64,000 nucleotides of DNA from Streptomyces sp. NBC_00690 (GTDB lineage: Bacteria; Actinomycetota; Actinomycetes; Streptomycetales; Streptomycetaceae), in contig NZ_CP109009.1 in the NCBI RefSeq assembly GCF_036226685.1, positions 6,909,501 through 6,973,500 of the forward strand. Reading direction: 5' to 3'. Shown piece by piece: positions 7,884 through 17,040 of the stretch; the stretch's first letter is position 1; every line of letters starts with the position of its first letter. Below the pieces are notes generated by a model that was not told the DNA's origin, searched no databases, and was given only the letters and a program-made list of their open reading frames with translations. The position numbers were made by a program, and so were the translations under genes.

Positions 7884-9056
7884 ATGGCCCTTGCGAAACA
7901 GCCTCCCGTGCTCACTGCCCGCGCGCTCAACCGCGCCACCCTCGACCGTCAACTCCTCCTGCGTCGTTCACCGCGGGCGCGGATGTCGGTCCTCGGCGCG
8001 ATCGAGCACCTCGTCGGCCTCCAGGCACAGAACGTGAAGCCCCCGTACGTCGCCCTCGCCGCCCGACTTGCCGACTTCGATCCCCAGGAGCTCTCTGCAT
8101 TGATGGCCTCGCGTGAGGCGGGGCGGCTGGTGACAATGAGATCGACCATCCACACCCACTCCGCGGCGGACTCCCTGGCCCTGCGTCAGCTGGTCCAAAG
8201 CGGCGGCCCCGCCCGTGAGCTGCGGATGTTCCAGGGCGGGCTCCAGGGAGTCGATCTCGACCAGTTGGCCGTCCTGGCCCGCGAACTCGTCGAAGACGAA
8301 CCCCGAACCATGAAGCAACTGCGCGAAGCGCTCCTCGTCCGATGGCCGCACGCCGACCCGCAGTCCCTCTCCATCGCCGCCCGCTGTCTGCTCCCGCTGG
8401 TGCAGATCACGCCCCGCGGCCTGTGGGGCAGCAGCGGCCAGGTCACGTTGACCACGGCGGAGCACTGGTTCGGACGGACCGCAGATCCCACGGCCACCGC
8501 GGACGACCTGGTGCTGCGCTACCTCGGCGCCTTCGGGCCCGCTTCCGTCAAGGACATGCAGACCTGGTCCGGGCTGACCCGGATGCGGGAGGTCTTCGCC
8601 CGGCTGCGCCCCCAGCTGCTGGTCTTCCGCGATGAGAAGGGAGTCGAGCTATTCGACCTCCCCGACGCGCCCCGCCCCGACCCGAGCACCCCGGCACCGC
8701 CCCGCTTCCTGCCCGAGTACGACAACCTCCTGCTCTCGCACGCCGACCGCAGCCGGGTCGTCGCCCAGGACGAACATAAGTCGCTGACCTGGCGCGGCAA
8801 CCAGTCGTACCCCACGCTGCTGGTGGACGGCTTCCTCGCCGGGATCTGGCAGCTCGCCCAGACCGACGACAGGACCGGCAGCGACGCCAGGGCGACCAGC
8901 CAGGCCCGGGCGAACAGGGCGACCCTCACCGTGCAGCTCTTCGCACCCCTCGGCAAGGCACAGCGAGCAGAGGTGGCCGAGGAAGCCGAGCGGACACTCA
9001 GCGCCCTGACCTCGGCGGCGACGTACGACATCCGCTTCGGTCGGTTCCTCGACTGA
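7884..9056 (+). CDS. Winged-helix DNA-binding protein (HTH_42 / AlkZ-like)
   Basis: This 390-aa protein is of the winged helix DNA-binding domain family (PF06224), whose members include DNA glycosylases such as YcaQ and AlkZ. Diagnostic segments are LVGLQAQN near residue 48, the TMRSTIHTHSA region near 88-100, and a C-terminal LLVDGFLAGIW segment. The family is known to bind DNA, and some members repair crosslinks or alkylated bases; whether this protein has glycosylase activity cannot be read from the motifs. It is a single gene. The start follows a -10-like TACCGT by 6 nt, and an upstream in-frame extension to 7707 lacks family similarity. Confidence 0.82.
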   Translation: MALAKQPPVLTARALNRATLDRQLLLRRSPRARMSVLGAIEHLVGLQAQNVKPPYVALAARLADFDPQELSALMASREAGRLVTMRSTIHTHSAADSLALRQLVQSGGPARELRMFQGGLQGVDLDQLAVLARELVEDEPRTMKQLREALLVRWPHADPQSLSIAARCLLPLVQITPRGLWGSSGQVTLTTAEHWFGRTADPTATADDLVLRYLGAFGPASVKDMQTWSGLTRMREVFARLRPQLLVFRDEKGVELFDLPDAPRPDPSTPAPPRFLPEYDNLLLSHADRSRVVAQDEHKSLTWRGNQSYPTLLVDGFLAGIWQLAQTDDRTGSDARATSQARANRATLTVQLFAPLGKAQRAEVAEEAERTLSALTSAATYDIRFGRFLD

Positions 9057-9076
9057 GGACGATGGACCCCGTCGTC

Positions 9077-9496
9077 TCAGGCGCCGGGGCGCGAGAACTC
9101 ACCGGCGGCCGGAGCCACGCGCAAGGCCCCTTCCACCGCGAGCCCCTCGCCGGGCGCGTCGATCAACCGACGTACGCACGAAGGCGTCCCGGGCCCCTTC
9201 GCCACGGTCCGCGCCGGGCCCGGGGCCGTCAGCTGCGGATCGACGGTGAGGGTCAGTACGCCCAACGGTTCGGCGAGCGCACGTACGACCGACTTCGCGA
9301 GCCTGATCCACGGCTGCTCCGCTCCGAGAACCGCGGCGAGCCGCTCACGGCTGGTGAATCCCACGGCGGTCCGCACCCCGAGCGGCGTACGAAGGAAGCA
9401 CAGGTGATGGCCCCCGACCCGACCGAACCGCACCGGGACGTAGAGCACCGCTGCCGGCCCCGGACGATCACCCTCACCGTCATCTGCTGTGTACAT
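9077..9496 (-). CDS. SAV_915-like conserved actinobacterial protein
   Basis: This 139-aa protein resembles the SAV_915 family known mainly from Streptomyces; no biochemical role is known to me. Typical segments are a VPVRFGRVGGHHLCFLRTPL stretch, AVGFTSRERL, AEQPWIRLAK and LTVDPQL. No signal peptide or membrane helix is evident. The ATG at 9496 is preceded by AAGGAG (9501-9506), so it is preferred over the upstream in-frame Met at 9535. The C-terminal 40 residues are low in complexity. It lies alone between the winged-helix gene and the GAF-LuxR gene. Confidence 0.72.
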   Translation of the reverse strand: MYTADDGEGDRPGPAAVLYVPVRFGRVGGHHLCFLRTPLGVRTAVGFTSRERLAAVLGAEQPWIRLAKSVVRALAEPLGVLTLTVDPQLTAPGPARTVAKGPGTPSCVRRLIDAPGEGLAVEGALRVAPAAGEFSRPGA

Positions 9497-9729
9497 GGTT
9501 CTCCTTGCAGCTCTCATCGCACCGAAGACGACCACGACCCGGCCCAGCAGGCCGGGGGCCGTCTCCCGGTCGACGCACGAACGTCGACCGGTCAGTGCGA
9601 CGCTAAGCCGAATCGGATGCTCCGGGTACAGGCCCTGATGCGCCGCTGACGCCGAAGCCCCCGTCCTTGACGACTCCCCAGCACCCGGGCATGGGTGGCC
9701 AGCATCCGCTGCGCGGCGCTCCGCCGACT

Positions 9730-10587
9730 CTATGGCAGCACGCCGGCCCGTCGTGCCGCCACCACCGCCTCCAGCCGGGTGTGCGCCCCCAGTTTCCGCA
9801 TGGCCGCGCGGAGATAGCCCTTCACCGTCTCCGGTCGCAGCCCGAGCCGCTCGGCCGCCGCCGCGTTCGTCGCCCCCGCCGCGACACAGGCCAGCACGTC
9901 GACCTCGCGGGGGGCGAGCCCCACCGACTGCGCGGACCGCCTGGTGCTGCCGCTCGGCGCGGCATCGGACCGCACCCCCGCTTCGGCCAGCCGCCCGCAG
10001 ACCGCCAGCAGCGTCTGCCGAAGCTCCGGGTCGGCCACCTTCGGGGCCAGTGCGCGCAGTTCACCGTGCACCTCACGGACCTCCTCCCACGCCCCACGCC
10101 CCGCCACCGGCTCCCGGGCCACGGCCAACAGCCCCTGGACCTCGTCGCGGACCACGAGGGCCTGCTCCACATCGCGGGCGGCGGCGACCGCCGCGTCGAA
10201 GGTCCGGTCACCCAGCGGCACCGGCCGCCGCAGCGCCCCGTACAACACCCCCCGAACGCGTCGGCGGACGACCACCGGTACGGCGAGGACCGAGCGCAGG
10301 CCCTCCGTCGACACCGCGGAGTCGTACTCATGACTGATGTGCCGGGCCTCGCGGTAGTCGGTCACCGCACAGGGCCGGGACAGGGCCATGGACTTGCCGC
10401 CCAGACCATTGCCGGTGCAGATCGACAATCCGTGCAGCGCGCTCGTCTGCGCTCCGCTCAGTTGGGCGATCCTCAGTCGTTGGGCATCGTGCAGCAGTCC
10501 ACCGAAGGCGATCGGCAGACCCGTCGCGCGGCGCAGGCGCACCAGCGCCGCCCGCATCTCCACCGCCTCGGTCGGCTCGGACAACAC
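9730..10587 (-). CDS. GAF-LuxR family transcriptional regulator
   Basis: This 285-aa protein has an N-terminal GAF-type sensory region (about 15-150) and a C-terminal LuxR HTH (about 222-285; LAPREVDVLACVAAG, ETVKGYLRAAM, KLGAHTR). Proteins of this type sense small molecules and bind promoter DNA. The gene is divergent from the two acyl-CoA synthetase genes, and a perfect 34-bp palindrome lies between the starts, so it is the obvious candidate regulator of that operon and of itself. It starts at GTG 10587 with an AGGGAG-like RBS (about 10595-10600). The inducer is unknown; a CoA-activated acid or its thioester is a reasonable guess. Confidence 0.85.
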   Translation of the reverse strand: MLSEPTEAVEMRAALVRLRRATGLPIAFGGLLHDAQRLRIAQLSGAQTSALHGLSICTGNGLGGKSMALSRPCAVTDYREARHISHEYDSAVSTEGLRSVLAVPVVVRRRVRGVLYGALRRPVPLGDRTFDAAVAAARDVEQALVVRDEVQGLLAVAREPVAGRGAWEEVREVHGELRALAPKVADPELRQTLLAVCGRLAEAGVRSDAAPSGSTRRSAQSVGLAPREVDVLACVAAGATNAAAAERLGLRPETVKGYLRAAMRKLGAHTRLEAVVAARRAGVLP

Positions 10588-10607
10588 CGTTCCACTCCCT
10601 CTGTTTC

Positions 10608-10641
10608 CGTCTCACCACCCCCGATCGGGGGTGGTGAGACG
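10608..10641. promoter_or_regulatory. Perfect 34-bp palindrome in a divergent promoter
   Basis: A 17-nt arm starting CGTCTCACCACCCCC is followed without spacer by its exact reverse complement. It lies 20 nt upstream of the GAF-LuxR gene and 52 nt upstream of the AMP-ligase gene. It is either a high-affinity operator or a cruciform/hairpin able to act on both transcripts. A perfect match this long is unlikely by chance. Confidence 0.75.
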
Positions 10642-10693
10642 TAGGTCACTGCTAACACGATGCTACTGAGTGGTGTGGCAATGAGGAGGGCAC

Positions 10694-12373
10694 ATGGCTG
10701 CAAGCAGCACGACCGAGGAGTTCCGGGTGGCCCGGGACTTCCTGCTGCGGCACCGGGAGGAGTACCAGCACGCGTACGACGGCTTCGTCTGGCCCCGGCC
10801 CGAGCAGTTCAACTGGGCCCTCGACTGGTTCGACGCTATCGCACGGGGCAACGACCGGACCGCGCTCCACATCGTGGAGGAGGACGGCACGGAGACCCGC
10901 CTCTCGTTCGCCGAACTCTCCGTCCGCTCAGCCCGTACCGCGAACTGGCTGCGGACCAAGGGCGTCCGGGCAGGTGAGCGGATCGTCGTCATGCTGGGAA
11001 ATCAGTACGAGCTGTGGGAAGTCGCCCTCGCAGCCATGAAACTGCGGGCCGTCGTCATCCCTGCGACCCCTCTGCTGGGCCCGGCGGACCTCCGCGACCG
11101 CGTGGAGCGGGGTCGGGCCGGGCATGTGCTCGTACGTTCCGAGGACACCGACAAGTTCACCGATGTGCCGGGCGAATACACCCGGATTGCGGTCGGCGCG
11201 CCGGTCGACGGCTGGCTCCCCTACGGGGACGCGAGCTCCGCCGACCCCGTCTTCGTACCGGACGGTGTCACCCGATCCGATGACACGCTGATGCTGTACT
11301 TCACCTCCGGCACCACCGCCCGGCCCAAACTGGTGGAGCACACCCACAGCTCCTACCCCATCGGCCATCTCGCCACGATGTACTGGATCGGGCTCCAACC
11401 CGGGGACGTCCACCTCAACATCTCATCGCCTGGCTGGGCCAAGCATGCCTGGTCCAATCTGTTCGCGCCCTGGAACGCCGAAGCGACCGTCTTCATCCAC
11501 AACTACACCCGGTTCGACCCGGCCCGATTGATGTCCGAGATGGACCGGGCGGGCGTCACCAGCTTCTGCGCCCCGCCCACGGTCTGGCGGATGCTGATCC
11601 AAGCCGACCTCACCCGACTGGAGAACCCGCCCCGGGAGGTGGTCGCGGCGGGGGAGCCGCTCAACCCCGAGGTGATCGAGACCGTCCGCAGGGAGTGGGG
11701 GGTCACCGTGCGGGACGGCTTCGGGCAGACTGAGACCGCCGTCCAGGTCTCCAACAGCCCCGGACAACTCGTCAAAGCAGGGTCGATGGGCCGGCCCAGT
11801 CCCGGCTACCGGGTCGAACTGCTCGACCCCGTCACCGGTGCACCGGGCGCAGCGGAGGGAGAGATCGCCCTGGATCTGACCACCGCTCCGGTCGGCCTGT
11901 TGGCGGCCTACCACGGCGACCCCGAACTCACCGGACAGGCCATGTCGGGCGGCTACTACCGCACCGGTGACATCGGGGCGCGCGATGTCGACGGATACAT
12001 CACCTACATCGGTCGTTCGGACGACGTCTTCAAGGCGTCCGACTACAAGATCTCGCCGTTCGAGCTGGAGAGCGCCCTGCTGGAGCACCCGGCGGTGGCC
12101 GAGGCGGCGGTGGTCCCCGCACCCGATCCGCTGCGGCTCGCGGTTCCCAAGGCGTACGTGGTGTTGGCCGAAGGCTGGGAGCCGGGCCCCGAGACGGCGA
12201 AGCTCCTCTTCGCCCACTCCCGCTCGGTGCTCGCCCCGTACAAGCGGGTGCGGCGACTGGAGTTCGCCGAACTGCCCAAGACGGTCTCCGGGAAGATCCG
12301 CCGCATCGAACTGCGGGAGCGCACGGCGAAAGGTTCCATCACCACCGAGTACGACGAGGGAGATTTCCGATGA
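10694..12373 (+). CDS. AMP-dependent acyl-CoA synthetase (ANL superfamily)
   Basis: This 559-aa adenylate-forming ligase activates a carboxylic acid with ATP and joins it to CoA. It shows the P-loop [11 protein letters not shown] (about 200-210), the A5-type [16 protein letters not shown] (about 422-428) and the C-terminal hinge and catalytic Lys region [10 protein letters not shown] (about 527-536). Length and motif order fit acetyl-/medium-chain acyl-CoA synthetases; the substrate cannot be told from sequence. A strong RBS (GAGGAGGG, 10683-10690) supports the ATG at 10694. Its TGA overlaps the next ATG (ATGA), so the two ligases are translated together. Confidence 0.88.
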   Translation: MAASSTTEEFRVARDFLLRHREEYQHAYDGFVWPRPEQFNWALDWFDAIARGNDRTALHIVEEDGTETRLSFAELSVRSARTANWLRTKGVRAGERIVVMLGNQYELWEVALAAMKLRAVVIPATPLLGPADLRDRVERGRAGHVLVRSEDTDKFTDVPGEYTRIAVGAPVDGWLPYGDASSADPVFVPDGVTRSDDTLMLYFTSGTTARPKLVEHTHSSYPIGHLATMYWIGLQPGDVHLNISSPGWAKHAWSNLFAPWNAEATVFIHNYTRFDPARLMSEMDRAGVTSFCAPPTVWRMLIQADLTRLENPPREVVAAGEPLNPEVIETVRREWGVTVRDGFGQTETAVQVSNSPGQLVKAGSMGRPSPGYRVELLDPVTGAPGAAEGEIALDLTTAPVGLLAAYHGDPELTGQAMSGGYYRTGDIGARDVDGYITYIGRSDDVFKASDYKISPFELESALLEHPAVAEAAVVPAPDPLRLAVPKAYVVLAEGWEPGPETAKLLFAHSRSVLAPYKRVRRLEFAELPKTVSGKIRRIELRERTAKGSITTEYDEGDFR

Positions 12374-14016
12374 GTCTCACCGAGGCACCCTCCAGGGAGC
12401 GGGGCGTCGCCGACGCCCCGCTCTCGTACGCCCACGGCACCGGAGCGACCCCGCTGCTCGGGGAGACCATCGGGCAGAGCCTCGACCGGGCCGTCGCCGC
12501 CCGCCCCGAGGGGGAGGCGTTGGTCGACGTGGCCAGCGGCACCCGTTTCAGCTACGCCGAGTTGGGCGCCGCGGTCGACCGGCTCGCGCGGGCCCTCATC
12601 GGCATCGGCGTCAGCAAGGGCGACCGGGTCGGTATATGGGCCGTGAACTGCCCCGAGTGGGTCCTGGTGCAGTACGCCGCGGCCCGGGTCGGGGCGATCA
12701 TGGTGAACATCAACCCGGCCTACCGTGCCCATGAACTGGAGTACGTCCTCCGGCACGCCGGCATATCCGTGCTGTGCGCGTCACAGCACCACAAGAGCAG
12801 TGACTACCGCGCGCTCGTCGCCGAGGTCCGCGACCGCTGTCCCGGACTGCGCGCGGTCCACTTCATCGGCGATGGATCCTGGGACGCCCTGCTGAACGCG
12901 GCGCAAACCGTGGCGCCCGAGCAACTGGGCCAACGCGAAGCGGAGTTGTCCTGCGACGATCCGGTCAACATTCAGTACACCTCGGGAACCACCGGATTTC
13001 CCAAGGGGGCCACCCTCTCCCACCACAACATCCTGAACAACGGCTACTCGGTGGGCGAGACCCTCGGTTGCAACGCGCAGGACCGGATATGCCTTCCCGT
13101 CCCCTTCTACCACTGCTTCGGGATGGTGATGGGCAATCTGGCGGCCCTGACCCACGGGGCGTGCATAGTGATTCCCGCACCCACCTTCGACCCCGGGGCG
13201 ACCTTGCGGGCCGTGGCCTCGGAGCGCTGCACCGCCCTGTACGGGGTTCCGACGATGTTCATCGCGGAGCTGAACCTCCCCGACTTCGCCTCGTACGACC
13301 TCACCTCCCTGCGCACCGGGATCATGGCCGGTTCGCCCTGCCCGGTGGAGGTGATGCGACGGGTCGTCAGCGAGATGCACATGGGTGAGGTATCGATCTG
13401 CTACGGCATGACGGAGACCTCCCCGGTGTCCACCCAGACCCGCCGCGATGACGATCTGGAGCGCCGTACGGCCACGGTCGGCCGGGTGATGCCCCATGTC
13501 GAGGTCAAGATCGTCGATCCGGCGACCGGGACGACCCTGCCCCGGGGTGAGGCCGGTGAGCTCTGTACCCGTGGCTACAGCGTGATGCTGGGCTACTGGG
13601 GCGAACCGGAGCGGACCGCCGAAGCCGTCGATCCGGGGCGCTGGATGCACACCGGCGACCTGGCGGTGATGCGGGACGACGGCTATGTACAGATCGTCGG
13701 CCGGATCAAGGACATGATCATCAGGGGCGGTGAGAACGTCTATCCCCGGGAGATCGAAGAGTTCCTCCACACCCATCCGAAGGTCGCCGACGTACAGGTC
13801 GTGGGCGTCCCGGACCAGCGGTACGGCGAGGAGATCCTGGCCTGCGTCATACCCCACGACCCGACCGATCCGCCCGCCCTCGACGAGCTCACCGCCTACT
13901 GCCGCGACCGGCTCGCGCACTACAAGATCCCGCGCCGGCTCCAGATCCTGGACGGCTTCCCGATGACCATCAGCGGCAAGGTGCGCAAGGTGGAGCTGCG
14001 GGAGCGGTACGGCTGA
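12370..14016 (+). CDS. FadD-like acyl-CoA synthetase (ANL superfamily)
   Basis: This 548-aa AMP-binding ligase has [11 protein letters not shown] (about 203-213), [14 protein letters not shown] (about 427), a [16 protein letters not shown] stretch and the catalytic Lys in ISGKVRK (about 536). This matches medium/long-chain fatty-acyl-CoA synthetases closely and is more canonical than the upstream ligase. It is translationally coupled to that gene by ATGA. Two ANL enzymes in one operon suggest either two related acid substrates or consecutive activation steps. No beta-oxidation gene accompanies them, which leaves the pathway open. Confidence 0.88.
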   Translation: MSLTEAPSRERGVADAPLSYAHGTGATPLLGETIGQSLDRAVAARPEGEALVDVASGTRFSYAELGAAVDRLARALIGIGVSKGDRVGIWAVNCPEWVLVQYAAARVGAIMVNINPAYRAHELEYVLRHAGISVLCASQHHKSSDYRALVAEVRDRCPGLRAVHFIGDGSWDALLNAAQTVAPEQLGQREAELSCDDPVNIQYTSGTTGFPKGATLSHHNILNNGYSVGETLGCNAQDRICLPVPFYHCFGMVMGNLAALTHGACIVIPAPTFDPGATLRAVASERCTALYGVPTMFIAELNLPDFASYDLTSLRTGIMAGSPCPVEVMRRVVSEMHMGEVSICYGMTETSPVSTQTRRDDDLERRTATVGRVMPHVEVKIVDPATGTTLPRGEAGELCTRGYSVMLGYWGEPERTAEAVDPGRWMHTGDLAVMRDDGYVQIVGRIKDMIIRGGENVYPREIEEFLHTHPKVADVQVVGVPDQRYGEEILACVIPHDPTDPPALDELTAYCRDRLAHYKIPRRLQILDGFPMTISGKVRKVELRERYG

Positions 14017-14113
14017 CCAGCTCCCCCGGCCCGTTGCCCGCAGCACCTTCCAGCACCTTTCAGCACCTTTCGGTCCGTTGCCCGCAGGGGGCCTTCTCTC
14101 TGGGCGAGGTGAT

Positions 14114-14620
14114 TCAGATGGCCCGGCGCATGCAGACCCTTGGCCAGCGGTCGAGCCCTAGTTCCCTCTCCTGACGCCTGATCCGCCGGAGTCCCTCGCT
14201 GAGTTCCGCCTCCTGGAGCGGGCGAAAGCCCAACCGCGCGTAGTACGGGGCGTTCCAGGGGACCTCGGCGAAGGTCGTCAGGGTCAGCGCGGTCAGTCCG
14301 GCGGCGGCGGACCGTTCGGCCAGTGCCTCGATCAGCAGCCGGCCGAGCCCTTGCCGTGCGGCGCTCGGATGGACCGACACCTGCTCGATGTGGGCCGCGC
14401 CGTCCACCACCTCGTCCAGGAGGTACGCCAGGGGTGGGCCCTCGCCCTCGACCGTGACCCAGGCGCCCCCGGCCCGTCGGTGGCGCTCCAGCACCTCAAG
14501 GCTCGGGGGATCGTCGTCCGCGATCTCCGTCATCCCGAGGGCGCGGAACGGCTCTCCCGCCGCCCTCTCGATGTCCTGGAGCCGGGGGAGCTCAGCGGCC
14601 GTGGCGGGGCGGATGCGCAT
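14114..14620 (-). CDS. GNAT family N-acetyltransferase
   Basis: This 168-aa acetyltransferase begins MRIRPATAAEL, a classical GNAT start. The acetyl-CoA-binding motif A appears as VSVHPSAARQGLGRLLIEAL (about 96-115), followed by the C-terminal YYARLGFRPL. The substrate is unknown. Upstream in-frame codons to 14758 encode low-complexity Pro/Ala/Gly sequence and are excluded. A GATACT hexamer 6 nt before the ATG and the lack of an RBS suggest a leaderless transcript. It is convergent with the acyl-CoA synthetase operon. Confidence 0.85.
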   Translation of the reverse strand: MRIRPATAAELPRLQDIERAAGEPFRALGMTEIADDDPPSLEVLERHRRAGGAWVTVEGEGPPLAYLLDEVVDGAAHIEQVSVHPSAARQGLGRLLIEALAERSAAAGLTALTLTTFAEVPWNAPYYARLGFRPLQEAELSEGLRRIRRQERELGLDRWPRVCMRRAI

Positions 14621-14626
14621 GGGGGA

Positions 14627-14632
14627 AGTATC
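14627..14632 (-). promoter_or_regulatory. -10-like GATACT upstream of the GNAT gene
   Basis: On the minus strand GATACT ends 6 nt before the ATG at 14620, and there is no purine-rich RBS. This fits a leaderless start. Confidence 0.4.
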
Positions 14633-14771
14633 GCTGAGCGCGGGGGCGGCGCGGTCTGCGGGTGGGGCCCGGGCCCCACGGCCGGGCGTGCCCGAGGCCG
14701 TACCGTACGCGCCCACCCGCACTGCCTGCGCTCGGCCATGCACCCATGGCCCTTCCATGGCCCTTCCGGTG

Positions 14772-15545
14772 TCAGACCCCGGTGGAGACCAACTCGGCCG
14801 CCTGGGTGTTGACCGGCTGGGGGCTACCGGTGAGGTCCATGCTGAAGAGGGCGACCCCGAGGTCGTCGGCGCGCGTGCGCGCGTCGCCCGCGTAGCCGGC
14901 GAGGGAGAAGTAGACGGTGGTCTCCGCCGCCGCGGTCAGTCCGGTCAACCAGAGGCACTCCACATCGCGCGGTGCGGCCGGCTGGGTGGACGGATTGACC
15001 TGTGCCGTGAGACCCGGGCCACGGAGGTCTATGGCCGGCGCGAGGGGGGTGTCGACGGGGGGTTCGGGCCGGGCCTCAGGGAGGTGGATGTCCTGCTGGA
15101 CCACCTCGCGGAAGCCCAGCCACTTGAGATAGAGCTCCGCCATGGTCACGGCGTCGCGCGCCGTGCGGATGGCGATCGGACGGAAGGCGGGCCGGGGTGA
15201 GTTCGCGGTCCTCGGAAGCGGTATATGCGAGGGCTGGGGAGCGCTCTGGGGCGCCCCGGACGAGTCCGTGTCGACTGCGTCCTCCGCGGACCTCACGGGG
15301 ATGCGTAACAGCGTTCCGCAGGGGCAGCCCAGTTCCGGCTGCGGCCAGTGGTCGAGCCGTCCGCACTGCTCACAGCGGACCTGTACCCAGTCCTCGGCCC
15401 AGGTGCGACGGAGGAACCTCTCGGGCGCGGCGCCGTGCAACAGGGGTGGGGAGAGGGAGGCCCCGCAGACGCACGGGTAGACCGGTGCCGCGAACTGGTG
15501 GTCCCGCAGGCACGACGGACAGCGCACCCGCAGTGATTCGGCCAT
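14772..15545 (-). CDS. Double zinc-ribbon protein with restriction-endonuclease-like C-terminus (unknown)
   Basis: This 257-aa protein is not one I recognise by name. The N-terminus has two treble-cysteine modules: C9/C12 with C25/C27, and C58/C61 with C74/C76, each of the form CxxC...CxC, probably binding zinc. A Pro/Ser-rich linker (about 80-135) leads to a compact domain (about 140-257) with AELYLKWLGF, IDLRGPGLTAQVN and FSLAGYAGDA followed by ADDLGVALFSMD. That order of hydrophobic strands resembles Mrr-type nuclease folds, but the position expected for QxK reads QVN, so catalysis is doubtful. This is inference from pattern only. The start at 15545 is preferred because the first Cys motif follows directly and the upstream in-frame stretch is low in complexity. 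Confidence 0.65.
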   Translation of the reverse strand: MAESLRVRCPSCLRDHQFAAPVYPCVCGASLSPPLLHGAAPERFLRRTWAEDWVQVRCEQCGRLDHWPQPELGCPCGTLLRIPVRSAEDAVDTDSSGAPQSAPQPSHIPLPRTANSPRPAFRPIAIRTARDAVTMAELYLKWLGFREVVQQDIHLPEARPEPPVDTPLAPAIDLRGPGLTAQVNPSTQPAAPRDVECLWLTGLTAAAETTVYFSLAGYAGDARTRADDLGVALFSMDLTGSPQPVNTQAAELVSTGV

Positions 15546-16120
15546 CGAGTTGCCCCCAGATCCTGGCTCATCCCGGCAGTTGCCCTGCAATGTGCTCGTC
15601 CATCGTCCACCAGTAGAGGGGGGTTTGGGGAGGGTCTCGGCCATCCCTTGACTCGGAAGCAACCACATTCTTACGTTGCCGTCCGAATGGCGAGTCTTTT
15701 CTCCCGTATGCCGGAATGATGGTGGAGATCGCGGGGGCGTTGACGCCGTGGCAGACCGGAGGCCCTTCCCGGACAACGGCCCTGCTTCGAGGTGTCCAAC
15801 GTGAGGAAGCGGGGGACGGTTGCGCCGGAATCGGCGATCGGGCGGACACGCCGTGCTCCGTGCCGGTCCGGACCGGGTGATGCGCTCTCGCGGGTCCGCT
15901 GCTCGCCGGGACGATTCCGTTATGGTCATACGCGAACACCCCCGGGTGCATCGTCGCCGTGACGGTGTCGACCGCCCTCCATCTGTGGCCTGCCACCGGG
16001 GCGTGGTGGGTCGGGCAGGGACGTCCCGGAGCGCTGTCCGGTGGGAGCGGCCCCGCGGAGCCCTCCCGTTGGAGTCGCCGGGGGAGAACGAGTGGTCGGC
16101 ATGGATGCAATGGGGGCACA
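15546..16120. other. 575-bp stretch with no convincing gene
   Basis: It lies between the divergent zinc-ribbon gene and the small-protein/HTH pair. Open frames are present on both strands, but none shows an RBS, a motif or consistent third-position bias. It presumably contains promoters for both sides. Confidence 0.45.
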
Positions 16121-16372
16121 GTGCGACTGAGGGTCGAATTCACCACCGAACCCTTCGACTTGGACGAGCCACCCGCTCATGCATCGGTCGCCCGTGCGGT
16201 CATAGAAACCGCTCCCTTGGATGTGGTGGAGGTCGGGCCGTTCGGCAACACGGTGGAAGGCGCATCGGATGCGGTCCTGGCCGTGCTCGACGACGTACTG
16301 CGCCGCACCTTGGCAGCGGGGGCCACCCGGGTCTCCGTTCAGCTCAACGTCGTACGGGAGGCGGGCGAATGA
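16121..16372 (+). CDS. Small conserved protein, thiamine-binding/DUF77-like
   Basis: This 83-aa protein starts at GTG (VRLRVEFTTEPF) and contains VEVGPFGNTVEG and a C-terminal VSVQLNVV strand. The strand-helix-strand pattern with a paired-acid centre is reminiscent of MTH1187/YkoF (DUF77) proteins, some of which bind thiamine or HMP; that link is tentative. Its stop overlaps the ATG of the HTH gene, so the two products are probably made together and may interact. No RBS is obvious, but no upstream in-frame start gives a plausible protein. Confidence 0.6.
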   Translation: MRLRVEFTTEPFDLDEPPAHASVARAVIETAPLDVVEVGPFGNTVEGASDAVLAVLDDVLRRTLAAGATRVSVQLNVVREAGE

Positions 16373-16782
16373 CCGGGCCGGCCGAGCATCCCCTGCTGGC
16401 CGCGGTACGACCACTCGTTGATGCCCTGGGCGCCGAGCTCATCGTCCCCGCGCGGGCCGCTGCCGACGATGTGCTCCTCGCTTGGGAGGGTGAGGACGTC
16501 ATCGCCGTACGGCTGCCGGGGTTGTCCGAATCGCTCGACCGCATCCTCGCGGCTCTGGAGCGTCACCACGGACGGCCGTTGTCCGAGTTGGACCGCAAGA
16601 CCAAGCAGGACGTGGTGCGGACCTTGGAGACGCGGGGCGCCTTCTCCGTGCGGCATGGCGTGGAGACGGTGGCGAGTGCGTTGGGCGTCAGTCGCTTCAC
16701 CATCTACAACTACGTCAACCACGCCAATGAGCAGCGGGCCAAGGCGCGGGGGGCGGGGGAGGCCGCGCCGCGAGGCGACTGA
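16369..16782 (+). CDS. HTH_22 (YheO/DauR-like) DNA-binding protein
   Basis: This 137-aa protein has an N-terminal region (about 1-65) suggestive of a small sensory domain and a C-terminal HTH (about 75-120: LDRKTKQDVVRTLE, VASALGVSRFTIYNYVN). The latter fits the HTH_22 domain of YheO/DauR regulators. It is coupled by ATGA to the 83-aa protein upstream. Target genes are unknown; the downstream urate operon starts 258 bp away with its own promoter. The last 15 residues are Gly/Ala/Arg-rich and probably disordered. Confidence 0.72.
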   Translation: MTGPAEHPLLAAVRPLVDALGAELIVPARAAADDVLLAWEGEDVIAVRLPGLSESLDRILAALERHHGRPLSELDRKTKQDVVRTLETRGAFSVRHGVETVASALGVSRFTIYNYVNHANEQRAKARGAGEAAPRGD

Positions 16783-16950
16783 TCGGAACCCGCTCCTGAG
16801 GTCCGCGCCCGGCAGGAGTGCTGCGGTGACATTGCGGTCATCGCTGGCATCGGGCGGCCTATCAGGCGTTTCGCATGGTCGCAGGATGGGCGGGATCGCG
16901 ACGACGGGTCCTCGCCCACCCTCCGTCGCCGTACGGCCATCCTCGCCAAT

Positions 16951-16967
16951 TTCAACAAACTGTTGAC
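16951..16967. promoter_or_regulatory. AllR-like operator over the uraD promoter
   Basis: TTCAAC-AAACT-GTTGAC forms an imperfect inverted repeat with a 5-nt spacer, matching the allantoinase-promoter repeat at 34968-34984 in sequence and spacing. Its right arm overlaps a possible -35 (TTGACG, 16963-16968), followed after 18 nt by TAGCTG (16987-16992). Occupancy there would block RNA polymerase. Confidence 0.65.
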
Positions 16968-17040
16968 GCCCGTCGGTCGGGGGCGTTAGCTGTGCGCACG
17001 CCGGTTCCATGCTCCTGCGAACGACGTCCAGGGAGACCTC

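Noticed and set aside
7335..7952. Open frames on both strands between amfR and the winged-helix gene
   Set aside because: No RBS, motif or steady third-position G/C pattern; low-complexity Arg/Pro-rich translations.
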